Shown piece by piece: positions 9,310 to 15,633 of a DNA stretch of 64,000 nucleotides. The stretch spans positions 279,202-343,201 of the forward strand of contig NZ_AUFO01000011.1 in assembly GCF_000426545.1 (NCBI RefSeq), written 5' to 3'. Source of the stretch: Paenibacillus massiliensis subsp. panacisoli DSM 21345 (GTDB taxonomy: Bacteria > Bacillota > Bacilli > Paenibacillales > Paenibacillaceae). The number at the start of each line of letters is the position of its first letter. Positions within the stretch are counted from its first letter, which is position 1. Position numbers and translations under genes: made by a program. The notes below the pieces were generated by a model, which saw only the letters and a list, made by a program, of their open reading frames with translations, was not told the origin of the DNA and ran no database searches.

Positions 9310-9684
9310 TTGGACAAGTACATTGTGTATGAGGAGATAGACAAAGATCGGTGCAAGGTAACCAAGATTATTGAGCGACCAACAGATGAACAGTTGGAAG
9401 AGCTCAGTTTCTATATTGATGCTTCGGAAATTCCCGTTGCAGATCCACCGAAAGGCATGCAAGGTAGATTGATGATCAGGCTCCCGGAGCGAGAACTCTA
9501 TTATGACTACGAATCGTTCCCGGAATCAAAGGTGGAGCAACTTGAACTGGAAAACATGGAATTGAAGCTAGCGATAGCTGAGTTGGCCGAGATGAACCAA
9601 AAGGATAAGACGGAGACGCAGCTCGCTTTGACGGAACTGGCTGAGTTGATTGCAGGGACTGGAGGTGAAGTAACTAATGGCTAA
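9310..9684 (+). CDS. XkdW-like small tail protein with C-terminal coiled coil
   Basis: The 124-residue product starts at TTG behind AGGAGG. The first ~70 residues form a compact domain with paired Pro/Gly (PVADPPKGMQGRLMIRLP). The last ~45 are a Leu/Glu heptad stretch (VEQLELENMELKLAIAELAE) predicted to be coiled coil. It lies between the fibre gene and an XkdX-like gene, the position of xkdW in PBSX. A role in fibre assembly or chaperoning is inference. Confidence 0.6.
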   Translation: MDKYIVYEEIDKDRCKVTKIIERPTDEQLEELSFYIDASEIPVADPPKGMQGRLMIRLPERELYYDYESFPESKVEQLELENMELKLAIAELAEMNQKDKTETQLALTELAELIAGTGGEVTNG

Positions 9685-9787
9685 AATCTACTACGATCTG
9701 ATTACGGTTAAGTTGAAGGCCATTGAGGACGTGCCGCTGAAATGGCGGGATCAAGTGCAAGAATTGTTATCAGCAAACGCCGAATAG
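9677..9787 (+). CDS. XkdX-like/CD1375-like small phage protein
   Basis: This 36-residue product (starts MAKIYYDLITVKLKAIEDV, ends LLSANAE) fits a family of tiny phage tail proteins with a conserved MAxxYYxLI start and an ED(V)P-x4-WR core. Its ATG overlaps the end of the preceding gene by 8 bases and lies behind GGAGGTGAAG. It is the last structural gene before the lysis genes, as xkdX is in PBSX-like tails. Function is unknown. Confidence 0.75.
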   Translation: MAKIYYDLITVKLKAIEDVPLKWRDQVQELLSANAE

Positions 9788-9797
9788 GCGTATTTTT
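9777..9797 (+). terminator. Weak hairpin with T-tract at end of tail genes
   Basis: ACGCC (9777-9781) pairs with GGCGT (9787-9791) across a 5-base loop, and TATTTTTTAT follows. The stem overlaps the stop codon of the XkdX-like gene. With only 5 pairs it may be a leaky terminator between tail and lysis genes. Confidence 0.4.
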
Positions 9798-9801
9798 TAT
9801 G

Positions 9802-9822
9802 CCCTCTGGAGTGGTCAGAGGG
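9802..9822. other. 7-bp inverted repeat before holin gene
   Basis: CCCTCTG (9802-9808) and CAGAGGG (9816-9822) form a perfect stem with a 7-base loop, 25 bases before the holin start. No strong T-tract follows, so it may be an mRNA structure that tunes holin expression or part of the weak terminator just upstream. Confidence 0.35.
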
Positions 9823-9847
9823 TTATCTAAATTTAGGGGGAAGTAAC

Positions 9848-10312
9848 GTGGATAAGTGGAAGGTTTTCATTGCATCGACCGGAGCTGTAGTGGTTCCGGT
9901 TTTTGAATTTTTTTACGGACAGGGTGAAGCGGTTCTGACTATCATGACAACGCTCGCGTTTTTTATCATTATGGATTGGATGTCGGGTATCTCTGCCGCT
10001 AAAAAAGATGATACGTACGGCAGCCGATACGGGCTGGAAGGTGTGGCGCGAACCTTTTTCATGCTACTGCTCCCAGCTGGTGGACATTTGCTGGATATGG
10101 TATTTCACCTACCAGGGATCATCTTTGGCATTCTAGTGCTCGGTACACTGTACCATGTGCTACAGAGTATGGTTGCCAACTCTATCCGAGCTGGCTGGGG
10201 GGACTGGCTACCGATACCCGTGCTCAATACCATCATCGGGTGGGTCAAGTCCGAGTTAGATAAAAAAATTCAACGGGCAGAGTCCCGAAAAGGAGATGAC
10301 AAAGTAGCATGA
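9848..10312 (+). CDS. Phage holin
   Basis: The 154-residue protein has three to four hydrophobic segments: about residues 7-22, 27-45 (AVLTIMTTLAFFIIMDWMSG), 66-80 and 84-102. A charged C-terminal tail (KSELDKKIQRAESRKGDDK) follows. The DWMSGISAAKK piece is characteristic of the phage holin family 4 (Cp-1/TcdE-like). The GTG start lies behind GGGGGAAG. It overlaps the endolysin gene by 4 bases, the usual lysis cassette pairing. It would permeabilise the membrane so that the endolysin reaches the wall. Confidence 0.85.
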   Translation: MDKWKVFIASTGAVVVPVFEFFYGQGEAVLTIMTTLAFFIIMDWMSGISAAKKDDTYGSRYGLEGVARTFFMLLLPAGGHLLDMVFHLPGIIFGILVLGTLYHVLQSMVANSIRAGWGDWLPIPVLNTIIGWVKSELDKKIQRAESRKGDDKVA

Positions 10313-11025
10313 GCAATCCATTCGAAGGCTACCGGCTGACAAGCCCATTCGGACCAAGGATACACCCAGTCGATAAGGTCAAAAGGTTTCACAGAGGGGT
10401 AGATTTGGTCATTTCACCGGCTAACGGCGAGATTAAGGCGTTCACGGCAGGCAAGGTCCTGCATGCCAAAATGGGGGTCACTGGTTCTGGATTCGGAAAT
10501 ATGGGCAACGTGGTTGCCATCCAGGATGACAAGGGCTACTTACACGTATACGCCCACCTGTCCAGTGCTGCCGTCAAGGTAGGTCAGCAGGTCACTCAGG
10601 AGCAGGTTATCGGCCGCCAGGGTAGTACGGGCAAGTCCACTGGGCCCCATCTGCATTACGAGATCCGAAAGAAGTCTACGCCTCAATACGGGTACACTGC
10701 CACGGAGGCGGGAGTGGTCGAGCCCACTCAATATCTGATTAACTACTATGCGGCTAACAAGCCAGAGGAGGATGAAGAACCAATGACAGCAGATGAACGC
10801 AAGCAATTCGAGGCACTGCAGGAGACAGTGAAGCAACAGGCTGCCGCTATCAAAAAACTGGAGCAGCAAAATTCCATGTCGGAGATCCCAGCCTGGGCAA
10901 AGGATGCATGTGTAGCTGCTAAAAAGGCTGGAATTGTCGATACCACAGCAGGCCGCAGCTATGATTTTTATAGTTTACTCACGGTGCTGTATCGAACAGA
11001 CCTTTTAAACAAAAAACTTTCGTAA
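10309..11025 (+). CDS. Endolysin, M23 metallopeptidase
   Basis: The N-terminal ~145 residues are an M23 (LytM/lysostaphin-type) endopeptidase with zinc ligands in HRGVD (about residues 28-32) and the GPHLHYEI motif (about 109-116). The domain hydrolyses peptide cross-links of peptidoglycan. A charged linker and short coiled coil follow, then a ~45-residue C-terminal module (AWAKDACVAAKKAGIVD) that resembles an SLH-like or wall-targeting tail. There is no signal peptide, which fits holin-dependent release. A hairpin at 11036-11059 ends the operon. Confidence 0.85.
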   Translation: MSNPFEGYRLTSPFGPRIHPVDKVKRFHRGVDLVISPANGEIKAFTAGKVLHAKMGVTGSGFGNMGNVVAIQDDKGYLHVYAHLSSAAVKVGQQVTQEQVIGRQGSTGKSTGPHLHYEIRKKSTPQYGYTATEAGVVEPTQYLINYYAANKPEEDEEPMTADERKQFEALQETVKQQAAAIKKLEQQNSMSEIPAWAKDACVAAKKAGIVDTTAGRSYDFYSLLTVLYRTDLLNKKLS

Positions 11026-11035
11026 ATTTAAGAAA

Positions 11036-11059
11036 ACAGCCCCTTTATTTAGGGGCTGT
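11036..11059. terminator. Convergent terminator between endolysin and TA toxin
   Basis: ACAGCCCC (11036-11043) and GGGGCTGT (11052-11059) form a perfect 8-bp stem with an 8-base loop. On the minus strand the stem is followed by TTTTCTTAAATTT, so it serves best as the end of the toxin-antitoxin transcript. It may also stop the plus-strand lysis transcript. Confidence 0.65.
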
Positions 11060-11073
11060 AGGGTCTGTTTAAT

Positions 11074-11496
11074 TTAACTCGATTTCTTAATGAGTTTATT
11101 TAAACTTATTAGTTCGCTCGATGAAACGGTATTATGTTGGAAATGAAGATGATCTGTTTTTTTTGTGACATCTCTATATAACTCATCACACACATCTTTT
11201 CTCTTTTTTGCCAGAAGTTCAGAATCAATAATCACATCATTAATACAAAATGCCTTATCACAATCAATAGTAGTGACGTTCTTGAATGGATTCCTGCTTA
11301 TGTTAGGCATTTCTTTCAAGAAGTGAAACGGGGGTTTGTTAGCAATCATATGTAGGGGTTTATATGTTTGACACTTAATAAACTGTTTCTCTCTGCCTTC
11401 CTGAATGCATATGTACATATGAGAGTTCACCGCCAATTCATCACTGATCGTTGGAAAGGGAACTCTCATGGTCACAACATCTGTCTTTCTAATCAA
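11074..11496 (-). CDS. Putative toxin of Panacea-type TA pair (MazF/PemK-like)
   Basis: The 140-residue product opens with a beta strand ending in MRVPFP, followed by HMYICIQEG and, near residue 75, FKNVTTIDCDKAF. This spacing resembles MazF/PemK-fold proteins, whose usual activity is mRNA cleavage, but the classic arginine/RPVVV signature is weak. The TTG start (11494-11496) overlaps the stop of the upstream Panacea gene by 8 bases, with GGAGTG on the minus strand upstream. Antitoxin-first order, tight overlap and the partner domain support a toxin role. The fold is my inference from short patterns. Confidence 0.55.
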   Translation of the reverse strand: MIRKTDVVTMRVPFPTISDELAVNSHMYICIQEGREKQFIKCQTYKPLHMIANKPPFHFLKEMPNISRNPFKNVTTIDCDKAFCINDVIIDSELLAKKRKDVCDELYRDVTKKTDHLHFQHNTVSSSELISLNKLIKKSS

Positions 11497-12145
11497 CCAA
11501 TATCACTCCATCTTCAGATATAGTAATGTAGACAGGATTAACGAGTTCTTCTTGTTGGGCAAGCTGTAGGAATACTAGTCTTTGATCATCTGAAAGGATG
11601 GAGTAATCTGATTTTTCGATCACAAAACTTTTTCCTAACACTTCCAAAACGACAATTGAATCAATAAATTCTTCTGTATAAGATTCGCAAAATGAATTTA
11701 TTAAAGACTTATCGTTTTCATTGAAGTCGTTTCTCGAAAGAGGGACATTCTTCTCGTTTTGAAGAATTCTATGTTCTTTCGCTTTCCAGATGTTAAACTC
11801 GTGAGTTAAGATGGACAATTCATCTTCTGTCATTGTCCGCACTAAAAAACTTGCGAGTTTGGCCTTCGGAATATCAACATGTTCAGGGCAATCATGAAAT
11901 AACCTGGTAACATTTTCATCGAATTCATGATAATCATATTTAAAATCGCCAAAAACATCACTAAAAACAGGACCATTTTTATATCCTTTAAGGGAATTGA
12001 AATGGGCACTTCCATCTTCAGTTTCACATTGTGCCTCGTAGAAAAATAGAAATTTCTGTAGCTTCAGATCTGAATTGAATTGAATGGGATGATTCTCTTT
12101 GAGCCATCCACTAACCGCTCTGTGACGGTAGCTGGAATTGAGCAT
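11489..12145 (-). CDS. Panacea-domain antitoxin (DUF4065/SocA-like)
   Basis: The first ~110 residues match the Panacea (DUF4065) pattern: KLQKFLFFYEAQ near residue 28, then a GYKNGPVFSDVFGDF segment near residue 52. Known family members include SocA and the PanA antitoxins, which pair with toxins of very different folds. The ~100-residue C-terminal extension is probably the toxin-specific part. ATG lies behind AGGAGGAG. The gene is translated first in a two-gene operon with the putative toxin, and the region is AT-rich compared with the phage genes. Confidence 0.75.
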   Translation of the reverse strand: MLNSSYRHRAVSGWLKENHPIQFNSDLKLQKFLFFYEAQCETEDGSAHFNSLKGYKNGPVFSDVFGDFKYDYHEFDENVTRLFHDCPEHVDIPKAKLASFLVRTMTEDELSILTHEFNIWKAKEHRILQNEKNVPLSRNDFNENDKSLINSFCESYTEEFIDSIVVLEVLGKSFVIEKSDYSILSDDQRLVFLQLAQQEELVNPVYITISEDGVILVD

Positions 12146-12438
12146 GGCGTCTCCTCCTAAACAAAAACAAGAATGTGTGTTCTGTTTTTTCGTTTGTCAA
12201 CCCTATTATCTCATATGCAAGGTCGTGAACGCAAGAACGTTATAATAATGAATTTGTCTAATCTTGGATTTGATTATAGAATTAGGATGATCATATCACC
12301 TGTGAATGGTAATTTTTTAGTTATGCATCCACCTGATAACAAACAACCAGCATCAAGTTTCGAACCACTGATCCAAGTAATTCGAGGGAAACGGAGTTAT
12401 CAGTAGTCTTTTATACCCATGTATATATTTCTGTATTA
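12146..12438. other. AT-rich intergenic region with no convincing gene
   Basis: This 293-base stretch separates the minus-strand TA operon from the SIR2 leader. Its 5' part should hold the divergent promoter of the TA operon. A 77-codon frame (12173-12406) has weak start context and no recognisable product, so I do not call it a gene. Confidence 0.5.
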
Positions 12439-12467
12439 TTTACAAAATGAACCATATGAACTATAAT
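12439..12467 (+). promoter_or_regulatory. Strong sigma-A promoter upstream of SIR2 leader
   Basis: TTTACA (12439-12444) and TATAAT (12462-12467) are separated by exactly 17 bases, close to the ideal housekeeping promoter. Transcription would begin near 12474, about 110 bases before the SIR2 start codon. Confidence 0.75.
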
Positions 12468-12473
12468 CATACC

Positions 12474-12559
12474 AACACATACGAAAGCATCGTTGTGCAA
12501 TCCGAGAGTATCGGTAAAATGAGACCTGCTGGCTTCGGCTTGCAGGTCTATTTTTATTT
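12474..12559 (+). ncRNA. Putative short structured leader RNA of the SIR2 gene
   Basis: The predicted ~85-nt transcript contains three hairpins. The first is ACGA-AAGCA-TCGT (12481-12493). The second is CCGA-GAGTA-TCGG (12502-12514). The third is a terminator-like stem with a UUCG tetraloop (12522-12549) followed by a T-rich tail. It ends 23 bases before the SIR2 start. It may be a small RNA by itself or an attenuator that holds SIR2 expression low. This is inference from sequence only, and no known RNA family was recognised. Confidence 0.5.
12522..12559 (+). terminator. Intrinsic terminator directly upstream of SIR2 gene
   Basis: AGACCTGC (12522-12529) pairs with GCAGGTCT (12542-12549). The inner part closes as a C(UUCG)G tetraloop, and ATTTTTATTT follows. 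The stability and the T-tract are typical of a Rho-independent terminator, and no open reading frame ends here. Confidence 0.7.
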
Positions 12560-12582
12560 CTAATGATAAGCAGGTGGATAAT

Positions 12583-14175
12583 TTGGCAGATATCAAACAA
12601 ATTGAGGATTTATTAAAGGAATCACAATCATTGCCTTTCTTATTCATTGGTTCTGGTGTTTCTAAAAGATACATATCGACGGAAAGTTGGCCAGGTATAC
12701 TTGATCGCTTTGCACGTATTGTTGATTCGAGTGATTTCGCCTATGAAAAGTATGAAAATAGAGCTCGACAGGCCCTTTTGGAAAGAGATATTCCACAGAC
12801 TACAAATAATTTAATGACTAAAATGGCGGATTACATTGAGAATGATTTCAATACTCTTTGGTTTGATAGTCAAGATTTTTCAGAACGAAGGGATAAATTT
12901 CGAGAAGAAGTTCGTAGTGGGGTAACTCCATTTAAATTAGAATTAGCTGATTATTTCAGAACGATTGACATGGCGACAATCGCTCAGGAATATCAGGATG
13001 AAATCGCACTTTTAGGGGAAGTAGGAGTAAATTCCATAGCGGGAGTGCTAACAACTAATTATGATTGTCTAATGGAACACATATTTCCGGAGTACGAGGT
13101 ATATGTAGGGCAAGAACAGCTAATATTTTCTCCTACATATGGGGTTAATGAAATTTACAAAGTGCATGGGTGTTCAACGCAACCCAACTCTGTGGTAATA
13201 AATTCACGCGATTACGAAAATTTTGACAAGAGAAATGCTTATTTGGCTGCAAAATTAATGACTATTTTTGTGGAGCATCCTATTATATTCTTAGGATATT
13301 CACTGGATGATGAAAATGTACAAGCTATACTCAAATCTATTGTTGATTGTCTAAGTGATGAAAATTTAAATAAGTTGCGTGATAGGCTTATTTTTGTTGA
13401 ATGGAAGAAAGGACACGAAACAACTGAAGTGTTTCCATACAGTCGGTCATTTACTAATGGAAAGACTGTAAGCATGACGAAAATTGTAACAGATTCTTAC
13501 GTTTCTTTATTAAATGTGTTGGTAAGTAACAAAGCCAAGTACTCAACAAGCTTCTATAGAAAAGTAAGAAAAAATATTTATGAGTTGGCCTTAACAGAGG
13601 ACGGTCATGAAAAAATAAGAGTGTTAGCTTCAACAGATGATAGATTAATGGAAGGTGATGTTGAAATATTAATTGGATTTGGTATCTTTGAACTCGGAAA
13701 AAGAGGATACAAAAGCATTTCTTCCGAAGAAGTTTTCAAAGATATTCTCTTCGATGAAGGTAAATTCAACAAGGAATTGTTAATTAACGAGTCTTTACCA
13801 GAGCTATTAAAACGTACAAGTGGAAGTTTGCCAGTGTTTAAATATATCAATAATTACTCGCCAGATCTCCCGATAGAGTTTGAAAGGTTTAAGAATTTCA
13901 GTTTCAAAAAATTAGAAAATGAAACTATTAGGAAGCACCGAAAAGGAATGATTTATACATCAATAGATGAAATCATTCGTAAAACTCGTAGCAATCTGGG
14001 TGCTCAAGTAAGATATATACAGATGCTGACACCAAAACAAATAGAGGTCGAGAGATTGGGTGAATATTGTAGGGAAAGGTTAACTGAAGATCCGCACATA
14101 CTAAGGAAAAGCAATCTTAGTTCAGGCATTAAAAAATTGATAAGAATGTATGACTTTTTGAAATTTAAAGAATGA
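12583..14175 (+). CDS. SIR2-domain protein, probable anti-phage effector
   Basis: The ~530-residue product has an N-terminal SIR2-like (SIR2_2) domain. It shows FLFIGSGVSKR near residue 22, LTTNYDCLME near residue 156, KVHGCS near residue 193 and IFLGYSLDDENV near residue 234. These correspond to NAD-binding and catalytic parts of defence sirtuins, which deplete NAD+ in infected cells. The C-terminal ~270 residues are helical with no named domain and may sense phage. TTG at 12583 is preferred because AGGTGG lies 5 bases upstream, while the in-frame GTG at 12574 has little behind it. The gene is AT-rich and sits next to phage lysis genes, as carried defence genes often do. Confidence 0.75.
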   Translation: MADIKQIEDLLKESQSLPFLFIGSGVSKRYISTESWPGILDRFARIVDSSDFAYEKYENRARQALLERDIPQTTNNLMTKMADYIENDFNTLWFDSQDFSERRDKFREEVRSGVTPFKLELADYFRTIDMATIAQEYQDEIALLGEVGVNSIAGVLTTNYDCLMEHIFPEYEVYVGQEQLIFSPTYGVNEIYKVHGCSTQPNSVVINSRDYENFDKRNAYLAAKLMTIFVEHPIIFLGYSLDDENVQAILKSIVDCLSDENLNKLRDRLIFVEWKKGHETTEVFPYSRSFTNGKTVSMTKIVTDSYVSLLNVLVSNKAKYSTSFYRKVRKNIYELALTEDGHEKIRVLASTDDRLMEGDVEILIGFGIFELGKRGYKSISSEEVFKDILFDEGKFNKELLINESLPELLKRTSGSLPVFKYINNYSPDLPIEFERFKNFSFKKLENETIRKHRKGMIYTSIDEIIRKTRSNLGAQVRYIQMLTPKQIEVERLGEYCRERLTEDPHILRKSNLSSGIKKLIRMYDFLKFKE

Positions 14176-14177
14176 AA

Positions 14178-14233
14178 AAGCGAACCCGGATTCCAGTAAG
14201 CAGTTAGACTGCTGACCTCCGATCAGTTCGCTT
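14178..14233. other. Long imperfect inverted repeat after the SIR2 gene
   Basis: AAGCGAAC (14178-14185) pairs with GTTCGCTT (14226-14233). CGGA/TCCG can pair inside it, and a central AGCAGT-TAG-ACTGCT hairpin (14199-14213) forms the tip. No T-tract follows, so it is not a standard terminator. It begins 3 bases after the SIR2 stop and may protect the mRNA 3' end or mark an element boundary. Confidence 0.45.
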
Positions 14234-14395
14234 GGTTGATACATTGAATTTAACATCAAAATTCGAGCAAATCAATAGTCATTTCACCAACTATCAAACG
14301 TATTTTTATTTCTTTAATTTAATGGTTAATATTAAACAACAAATTGAAGAAGGGTAGTTCCGATATTTTATTATGTTGGTTATATCGACCTTATG

Positions 14396-14429
14396 AGCTC
14401 TGCTGGCTAACGCTGATGGAGCTTTTTTC
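14396..14429 (+). terminator. Terminator between SIR2 gene and WYL/YolD operon
   Basis: AGCTC (14396-14400) pairs with GAGCT (14419-14423). Wobble pairs and an inner GGC/GCT stem extend the hairpin, and TTTTTCTT follows. The ~160 bases between the preceding inverted repeat and this site hold no gene. Confidence 0.55.
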
Positions 14430-14432
14430 TTG

Positions 14433-14476
14433 TTGCTAAAAGAACTAGTGTTCGCATATAATACAAACAAATGTTC
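14433..14476 (+). promoter_or_regulatory. SOS-type promoter with LexA box
   Basis: TTGCTA (14433-14438) and TATAAT (14457-14462) form a promoter with an 18-base spacer. Inside the spacer, GAAC-TAGT-GTTC (14442-14453) matches the GAAC-N4-GTTC core of the Gram-positive LexA box. A second, weaker copy, AAAC-AAAT-GTTC, lies at 14465-14476. The layout predicts repression by LexA and induction by DNA damage for the WYL/YolD genes. Confidence 0.65.
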
Positions 14477-14496
14477 GTAAAATGGAGGGGTTGGAG

Positions 14497-14688
14497 TTGA
14501 AAATTACTGCAGGTTTGAATGTTGAAATAATTTACGAAGACGGGTCCGGCAACATCACGCAGCGTAAAATTGCTGTTCGTGGGGTTCGTGATGGGGTGAT
14601 CAGGGCGACAGACCTTAACAGCAGCCAGCCCCGGACATTCAAAGTGACCAACATTCTCGCCTGGTCACCTATCAGTCAGACAGCTTAG
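14497..14688 (+). CDS. Short WYL-like protein
   Basis: The ~63-residue product consists of a single beta-rich unit: VEIIYEDGSGNITQRKIAVRG near its start, then a RTFKVTNILAW end. This resembles one WYL domain, a ligand-sensing fold found in transcription regulators and phage-defence regulators, without any DNA-binding part. TTG at 14497 is chosen because GGAGGGG (14484-14490) sits 6 bases upstream and overlaps the in-frame ATG at 14482. It is the first gene of an SOS-box operon with yolD. Confidence 0.55.
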   Translation: MKITAGLNVEIIYEDGSGNITQRKIAVRGVRDGVIRATDLNSSQPRTFKVTNILAWSPISQTA

Positions 14689-14699
14689 GAGTTGACGAC

Positions 14700-15047
14700 A
14701 TGGGAAGAAAACTTGAAGGTAACGGACTCTTTGAAGGATCTCGATTCATTCTGCCGGAGCACGCTGCTCGCATCAGGGAACATTATATAGAAGAAACTCG
14801 GAGATCCAAGCCGATCCTGGATGATCAGGAAGTGCAACTGATTGAACAAGCGCTTGTGAATTCGTACAATCGGCGTGTGTCTGTCGAACTGTGGGTATTC
14901 GATCCGTTTGATGATGTGAAGCTGAACGGAGTGGTAACCGCACTGAATACTGGCCGTCGTATGGCCAAGCTCCTGCAGAGTGAAGACGATTACCGATGGA
15001 TTGAGATTGACGACATCCTGGGGGCATATGTTGATATAGATAGTTAA
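14700..15047 (+). CDS. YolD-like family protein
   Basis: The 115-residue protein matches the YolD family: an N-terminal GNGLFEGSRFILPEHAARI segment, a central KPILDDQEVQLIEQAL helix, and a C-terminal RWIEIDDILGAYV. YolD proteins commonly accompany UmuC/DinB-type DNA polymerases in SOS-regulated operons. No polymerase gene is present here. It follows the WYL-like gene by 11 bases behind a GGAG site. Confidence 0.8.
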   Translation: MGRKLEGNGLFEGSRFILPEHAARIREHYIEETRRSKPILDDQEVQLIEQALVNSYNRRVSVELWVFDPFDDVKLNGVVTALNTGRRMAKLLQSEDDYRWIEIDDILGAYVDIDS

Positions 15048-15076
15048 AGCCCAGGGCAGATACCCCGGGCTCTTTT
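15048..15076 (+). terminator. Terminator of WYL/YolD operon
   Basis: AGCCCAGGG (15048-15056) pairs with CCCCGGGCT (15063-15071) with one mismatch, followed by CTTTTG. It begins at the yolD stop. Confidence 0.75.
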
Positions 15077-15077
15077 G

Positions 15078-15086
15078 TGTTATAAT
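15078..15086 (+). promoter_or_regulatory. Extended -10 promoter for small membrane peptide
   Basis: TGTTATAAT (15078-15086) is an extended -10 element with no clear -35 box. It would give a transcript with a leader of ~55 bases before the small peptide start. Confidence 0.5.
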
Positions 15087-15147
15087 TTGGATTGGACAAC
15101 GGGTGGGGGTCACGGCGCAGCCTTCTGTGAAGGAGGTGATTGACGCC

Positions 15148-15276
15148 ATGACTGCTCTTGGTGCGGTTTATTGGATCTTGAAAGTAATCGCGACGTTGCT
15201 AAGCCTGTGGTTTAGCTCTCGTAAGGTTTACCGATGGATACGTAAAAAACGTAACAAGCGCAAAACCCACCGCTAA
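15148..15276 (+). CDS. 42-residue membrane peptide, candidate type I toxin
   Basis: The product has one hydrophobic segment (about residues 4-24, YWILKVIATLLSLWFSS) followed by a strongly basic tail (WIRKKRNKRKTHR). It is preceded by a near-perfect AAGGAGGTGAT ribosome site. This architecture matches small membrane toxins of type I toxin-antitoxin loci. The stop codon lies inside an 11-bp perfect symmetrical stem that could end transcripts on both strands. The identity as a toxin is inference, and a small holin-like phage protein is the alternative. Confidence 0.6.
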   Translation: MTALGAVYWILKVIATLLSLWFSSRKVYRWIRKKRNKRKTHR

Positions 15277-15301
15277 AGGTTGGCCGCCTACGGTGGGTTT
15301 T
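15262..15301. terminator. Bidirectional terminator at end of the small peptide gene
   Basis: AAAACCCACCG (15262-15272) and CGGTGGGTTTT (15291-15301) form a perfect 11-bp stem whose ends supply T-runs on both strands. It overlaps the peptide stop codon. Confidence 0.75.
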
Positions 15302-15633
15302 GCTGTGAGTTAATACAGTGCGCGCCGTGAAGGCACATTTCGTTGTTCAGGGAGAGGATTGCGCCTCTCCTTAGTTCTATCCTTATGTTATCACAACAAA
15401 ATTATACAGGCAATGCGATTGCCATTTGAGCTCGTTCTTCACAAAAAAATCACGCAAAAAATAACATTCTCTGCGAATATCAGCGAAAATGAGTGAATGA
15501 AAAATACTCTTAATTACTTTTATCGTTGAGATTACGCACCCAAACGGTTATCATCGTATACAGGCGAATGTGTTTATAACATAGCTAGTATGAGGCTTTC
15601 ATGCCAAAACGTATAAAGGACGGTAATGCACAT
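15277..15633. other. Intergenic region with possible antisense RNA
   Basis: No protein gene is evident. A 7-bp perfect hairpin (GGAGAGG 15351-15357, CCTCTCC 15364-15370) lies here. On the minus strand a TATAAT box occurs at 15406-15401 without a good -35. A minus transcript from there would run through the hairpin and end at the bidirectional stem, overlapping the 3' end of the small peptide mRNA. The rest is the leader of the ABC-F gene. Confidence 0.4.

Noticed and set aside
12173-12406. 77-codon plus-strand frame between the TA operon and the SIR2 leader
   Set aside because: Weak start context, no domain, and composition like the surrounding AT-rich spacer.
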